Of a DNA stretch of 64,000 bases, positions 61,579 to 64,000 are shown one piece after another. Within the stretch, counting starts at the first letter, position 1. Each line of letters begins with the position of its first letter. The translations under genes and the position numbers were made by a program. Source of the stretch: Microbacterium hydrocarbonoxydans (GTDB taxonomy: Bacteria; Actinomycetota; Actinomycetes; Actinomycetales; Microbacteriaceae); the NCBI RefSeq assembly GCF_023715885.1, contig NZ_JAMBOY010000005.1:1-64000 (forward strand), read 5' to 3'. The notes under the pieces are model-generated. The model did no database searches. It saw only the letters and a program-made list of their open reading frames with translations, and had not been told where the DNA came from.

Positions 61579-62015
61579 GCGAACTGCGTGTCCACACCAC
61601 CCTCACCGGACGCGGCCCCGCCGCCGCCATCCTCCTCACCGACGAGCAGGTGTCGTCGCTCGGCGCGGGCAAGGCGTTCCCGGTCGCCGTCACGATCGAC
61701 GGACGCACCGCCCGACTGCGACTCGCCCGTATGGGCGGCGAGAACATGATCGGCTTCAGCAAGGCGGTGCGTGCCGACCTGGGCGTCGAGATCGGCCAGG
61801 AGGTGGATGCCGTGATCCGAGTGGATGCCGCGGAGCGCACCGTCGAGGTGCCGCCGCTCGCCGCCGCGCTCGACGCCGACCCGGCACTGCGCGCCGCCTT
61901 CGACGCCCTGTCGCCCTCGGCGCGCAAGGAGCACGCCCGCGCGGTCGCCGAGGCGAAGCAGGATGCGACCCGCGACCGGCGCATCGAGAAGATCGTCGAG
62001 TCGCTGCGCGCCTGA
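61575..62015 (+). CDS. DUF1905 / YdeI-OmpD-associated family protein
   Basis: Protein of 146 residues. N-terminal DUF1905 barrel (HTTLTGRGPAAAILLTDEQVSSLGAGKAFPVAVTIDGRTARLRLARMGGENMIGFSKAVRADLGVEIGQEVDAVI) and a C-terminal YdeI-like helix segment (LDADPALRAAFDALSPSARKEHARAVAEAKQDATRDRRIEKIVESL). Members protect against bacteriocins in some bacteria; the role here is unknown. Last gene of the MarR operon. Confidence 0.88.
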   Translation: MSELRVHTTLTGRGPAAAILLTDEQVSSLGAGKAFPVAVTIDGRTARLRLARMGGENMIGFSKAVRADLGVEIGQEVDAVIRVDAAERTVEVPPLAAALDADPALRAAFDALSPSARKEHARAVAEAKQDATRDRRIEKIVESLRA

Positions 62016-62036
62016 GTCGGCCATCGGTCCCACGAC

Positions 62037-62813
62037 TCAGCGGTTCTGGAAGTCGGGAGCGCGCTTCTCGCGGAAGGCGGCCATGCCCTCCTTCTGGTCG
62101 GCGGTGTCGAACAGCGCGGCGAACGCCCGCTTCTCAAGCGCGAGGCCGTCGGCGAGCGACGTCTCCATCGCGGCATCCAGGGCGGCCTTCGCCGCGTACA
62201 GGGACGGCAGCGACTTCGAGGCGATGGTCTCGGCGAGCGCCGCGGCCTCATCGAGCAGATCGGATGCCGGGACCACGCGCGACACGAGACCGGACCGCTC
62301 CGCCTCCTCGGCGCCCATGAAGCGACCGGAGAGGACGAGTTCGGCGGCCTTGTAGTAGCCCACCGCGCGGATGAGCCGCTGCGTGCCCCCCATCCCCGGG
62401 ATGACGCCGAGGTTGATCTCCGGCTGACCGAACTTCGCGGTGTCGGCGGCGAGGATGATGTCGCACATCATCGCGAGCTCGCATCCGCCGCCGAGGGCGA
62501 AGCCCGACACGGCCGCGATCACGGGCGTCTTCACCGCGGCGAACTCGTGCCAGATGCCGAAGTGGTCCGTCTCGAGCATCTCGTCGCCGGACATGCCCTC
62601 CATCTCCTTGATGTCGGCTCCGGCGGCGAACGCCTTCTCCGAGCCGGTGACGACGATCGCCCCCACGCCGTCGTCGAGGTCGAACGCCTGAGCCGCGGCC
62701 GTGATGTCCTCCGCGAGCTGGGAGTTCAGGGCGTTCAGCGCCTGCGGCCTGTTCAGGGTGATCCACCCGACCCGCCCGCGCTGCTCGACCAGGATCGTCT
62801 CGTACTCGGTCAT
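62037..62813 (-). CDS. Enoyl-CoA hydratase
   Basis: Crotonase-fold enzyme of 258 residues. [27 protein letters not shown] and the oxyanion/catalytic [36 protein letters not shown] (catalytic Glu) are present. In this operon with 3-hydroxyisobutyrate dehydrogenase and acyl-CoA dehydrogenase it would hydrate methacrylyl-CoA. GGAGAGGG precedes the ATG. Confidence 0.93.
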   Translation of the reverse strand: MTEYETILVEQRGRVGWITLNRPQALNALNSQLAEDITAAAQAFDLDDGVGAIVVTGSEKAFAAGADIKEMEGMSGDEMLETDHFGIWHEFAAVKTPVIAAVSGFALGGGCELAMMCDIILAADTAKFGQPEINLGVIPGMGGTQRLIRAVGYYKAAELVLSGRFMGAEEAERSGLVSRVVPASDLLDEAAALAETIASKSLPSLYAAKAALDAAMETSLADGLALEKRAFAALFDTADQKEGMAAFREKRAPDFQNR

Positions 62814-62866
62814 GAGGGCCCTCTCCGTCGTAGTCGTTCCAGTATCTCGGTGTCGGCGCACCCGAT

Positions 62867-62955
62867 GGTCGTTGAGCGAGGGAGCGCAGCGACCGAGACG
62901 AAACGTCGTAAGCCGCTCTCGCCGCGTTTCGTCTCGCTTCGCTCGCTCAACGACC
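62867..62955. repeat. Genomic palindromic repeat GGTCGTTGAGCG...
   Basis: Perfect outer arms GGTCGTTGAGCGAG (62867-62880) and CTCGCTCAACGACC (62942-62955), plus inner arms CGAGACGAAACG (62894-62905) and CGTTTCGTCTCG (62925-62936). The right arm supplies the mmsB stop codon (62947-62949). The same word, degenerate, is translated inside the cytochrome b gene. Probably also a terminator between mmsB and the hydratase. Confidence 0.75.
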
Positions 62956-63843
62956 GGGGCTCCCGTCGCGAATGTCGGTGATGATGCCGGAGAAGTCCCG
63001 GCCGGCGCCTTCACCGGCGGCGAACGCGGCGTACAGCTCCTGCGCGAGGCGTCCCATACGAGCATCCGTCGAGGTCTGCTCGATCGCCTGCAGCGCGAGG
63101 CCGAGGTCCTTCGCCATGAGCGCCCCCGCGAACCCGGGCCGGTAGTCGCGGTTCGCGGGGCTCGTCGGCACGGGTCCCGGCACCGGGCAGTTCGTGGTGA
63201 TCGACCAGCACTGCCCGGAGGCCTGCGACACGACGTCGAACAGCGCCTGGTGCTCGAGTCCGAGCCGCTCTCCGAGCACGAACGCCTCCGCCACCGCGAT
63301 CTGCGACACCGCGAGCACCATGTTGTTGCAGACCTTCGCCGCCTGCCCGAGGCCCGGGCCGCCGCAGTGCACGATGCGCTTTCCCATGACCTCGAGCAGC
63401 GGCAGCGCGGCGGCATAGTCGTCGTCGGACCCGCCGACCATGAAGGCGAGCGTCCCGTTCTCGGCCCCGACGACACCACCCGAGACGGGGGCGTCGATGT
63501 TGCGGTGCCCCGCGGCGAGCGCGAGCGCATGGGCGGCCCGTGCCTCGTCGACGGCGATGGTCGACGACTCGATGAACAGCGTCCCGGGTCGTGCGGCGGC
63601 GAGCAGCTCGGTGCGATACGCGTCGAGCACGTGCTTCCCCGCGGGGAACATCGTGATGACGACGTCGGCGGAGGCGACGGCATCCGCTCCGCTGACGGCG
63701 ACGGGGATGCCGGCGGCTTCCGCGGCCGCGATCGCCGCCGGCACGACGTCGAAGCCGTGCACCCGGTGCCCGGCTGCGACGAGGTTGCGGGCCATCGGCA
63801 GGCCCATGTGCCCGAGCCCGAGGAACGCGATGCGCGTGCTCAC
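62947..63843 (-). CDS. mmsB: 3-hydroxyisobutyrate dehydrogenase
   Basis: Beta-hydroxyacid dehydrogenase of 298 residues. Nucleotide loop [17 protein letters not shown], substrate motif [24 protein letters not shown] and the catalytic Lys in [15 protein letters not shown] match MmsB of valine catabolism. GTG start overlaps the acyl-CoA dehydrogenase stop. The stop codon lies inside the repeat at 62867-62955. Confidence 0.92.
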   Translation of the reverse strand: MSTRIAFLGLGHMGLPMARNLVAAGHRVHGFDVVPAAIAAAEAAGIPVAVSGADAVASADVVITMFPAGKHVLDAYRTELLAAARPGTLFIESSTIAVDEARAAHALALAAGHRNIDAPVSGGVVGAENGTLAFMVGGSDDDYAAALPLLEVMGKRIVHCGGPGLGQAAKVCNNMVLAVSQIAVAEAFVLGERLGLEHQALFDVVSQASGQCWSITTNCPVPGPVPTSPANRDYRPGFAGALMAKDLGLALQAIEQTSTDARMGRLAQELYAAFAAGEGAGRDFSGIITDIRDGSPGR

Positions 63844-64000
63844 GAGGCGCTCCGCGTCGCGTTCACGCCGCCGCGCTGCAGGGTCGCCGACCCCGAGGCC
63901 CGCAGCATCTCGCGTCCGACGATCAGCCGCATGATCTCGTTCGTGCCCTCGAGGATCTGGTGCACGCGCAGATCTCGCACGACCCGCTCGATGCCGTAGT
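63840..64000 (-). CDS. Acyl-CoA dehydrogenase, C-terminal part (partial)
   Basis: The last about 53 codons of a gene that continues past the window edge. YGIERVVRDLRVHQILEGTNEIMRLIVGREML is the C-terminal signature of acyl-CoA dehydrogenases. With mmsB and enoyl-CoA hydratase it is probably isobutyryl-CoA dehydrogenase of valine degradation. Overlaps mmsB by GTGA. Confidence 0.88.
   Translation of the reverse strand, partial: YGIERVVRDLRVHQILEGTNEIMRLIVGREMLRASGSATLQRGGVNATRSAS

Noticed and set aside
62037..63683. Enoyl-CoA hydratase frame extended upstream to 63683
   Set aside because: The extension runs through the palindromic repeat and antisense-like composition of mmsB. The start at 62813 has a ribosome site and a normal family length.

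Overview
The window is about 70% GC, densely coded, and reads as a chromosome segment of a high-GC actinobacterium, most likely Microbacteriaceae (Microbacterium or a close relative). The basis is protein style (MFS/ABC sugar and peptide systems, DppC-DppD fusion, EtfBA with a membrane cytochrome b), many GTG starts, GTGA/ATGA gene overlaps, frequent leaderless promoters and a very common GGATGCC word. This is inference from sequence style; there is no rRNA or marker phylogeny here. I saw no tRNA, rRNA, CRISPR array, insertion sequence or prophage.

Layout, left to right. (1) 23-4333 (-): a LacI-type regulator and a three-gene sugar/polyol operon (Gfo/Idh/MocA oxidoreductase, DUF993 aldolase-like protein, sugar isomerase/epimerase). 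(2) 4408-7875 (+): galT-galK-galE. (3) 7907-13301: TetR regulator divergent from an MMPL-type transporter with a C-terminal NTPase-like tail and a YhgE/Pip protein. (4) 13363-16726 (-): ROK regulator, YdjC/ChbG-type deacetylase, GPH sugar symporter. (5) 16791-20592: aldehyde dehydrogenase / Lrp / FAD amine oxidase / cupin, probably putrescine or related amine catabolism. (6) 20601-21186 (-): a toxin-antitoxin pair whose PemK/MazF-like toxin has a frameshift. (7) 21205-27345 (-): esterase, orphan beta-class DNA methyltransferase, lipoate ligase, DUF1684 protein, alpha/beta hydrolase, CutC.

(8) 27387-42224 (-): a 15-kb, ten-gene array. It has a serine hydrolase of the beta-lactamase/D-aminopeptidase class, a peptide ABC transporter with a permease-ATPase fusion, an S9 peptidase fused to a second beta-lactamase-like domain, an M20 deacylase, a GNAT acyltransferase, an enolase-superfamily N-succinylamino-acid racemase and a PucR regulator. 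Together these can be read as uptake and cleavage of D-residue-containing peptides followed by irreversible conversion of D- to L-amino acids (succinylate, racemise, desuccinylate). This is the most interesting system in the window.

(9) 42365-44663 (+): MarR, MFS exporter and a repetitive disordered protein. (10) 44797-46901 (-): ornithine aminotransferase and a dimethylargininase/arginine-dihydrolase-like protein. (11) 47199-48880: heme-binding/GlcG-like and ABM monooxygenase genes divergent from a LysR regulator. (12) 48946-50673 (-): MDR oxidoreductase, XRE regulator and membrane protein, the last two behind a striking 19-bp inverted repeat. (13) 50774-54427 (-): PutA. (14) 54606-56660: SDR, thioesterase, GNAT. 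(15) 56947-60459 (-): EtfB, EtfA and a cytochrome b-like membrane protein whose N-terminal half contains translated copies of a genomic repeat. (16) 60570-62015 (+): MarR, SRPBCC, DUF1905. (17) 62037-64000 (-): enoyl-CoA hydratase, 3-hydroxyisobutyrate dehydrogenase and the end of an acyl-CoA dehydrogenase, i.e. valine/isobutyrate breakdown.

The genes fall into many small catabolic units, most with a local regulator and a readable operator. At least three families of intergenic palindromic repeats decorate gene ends.
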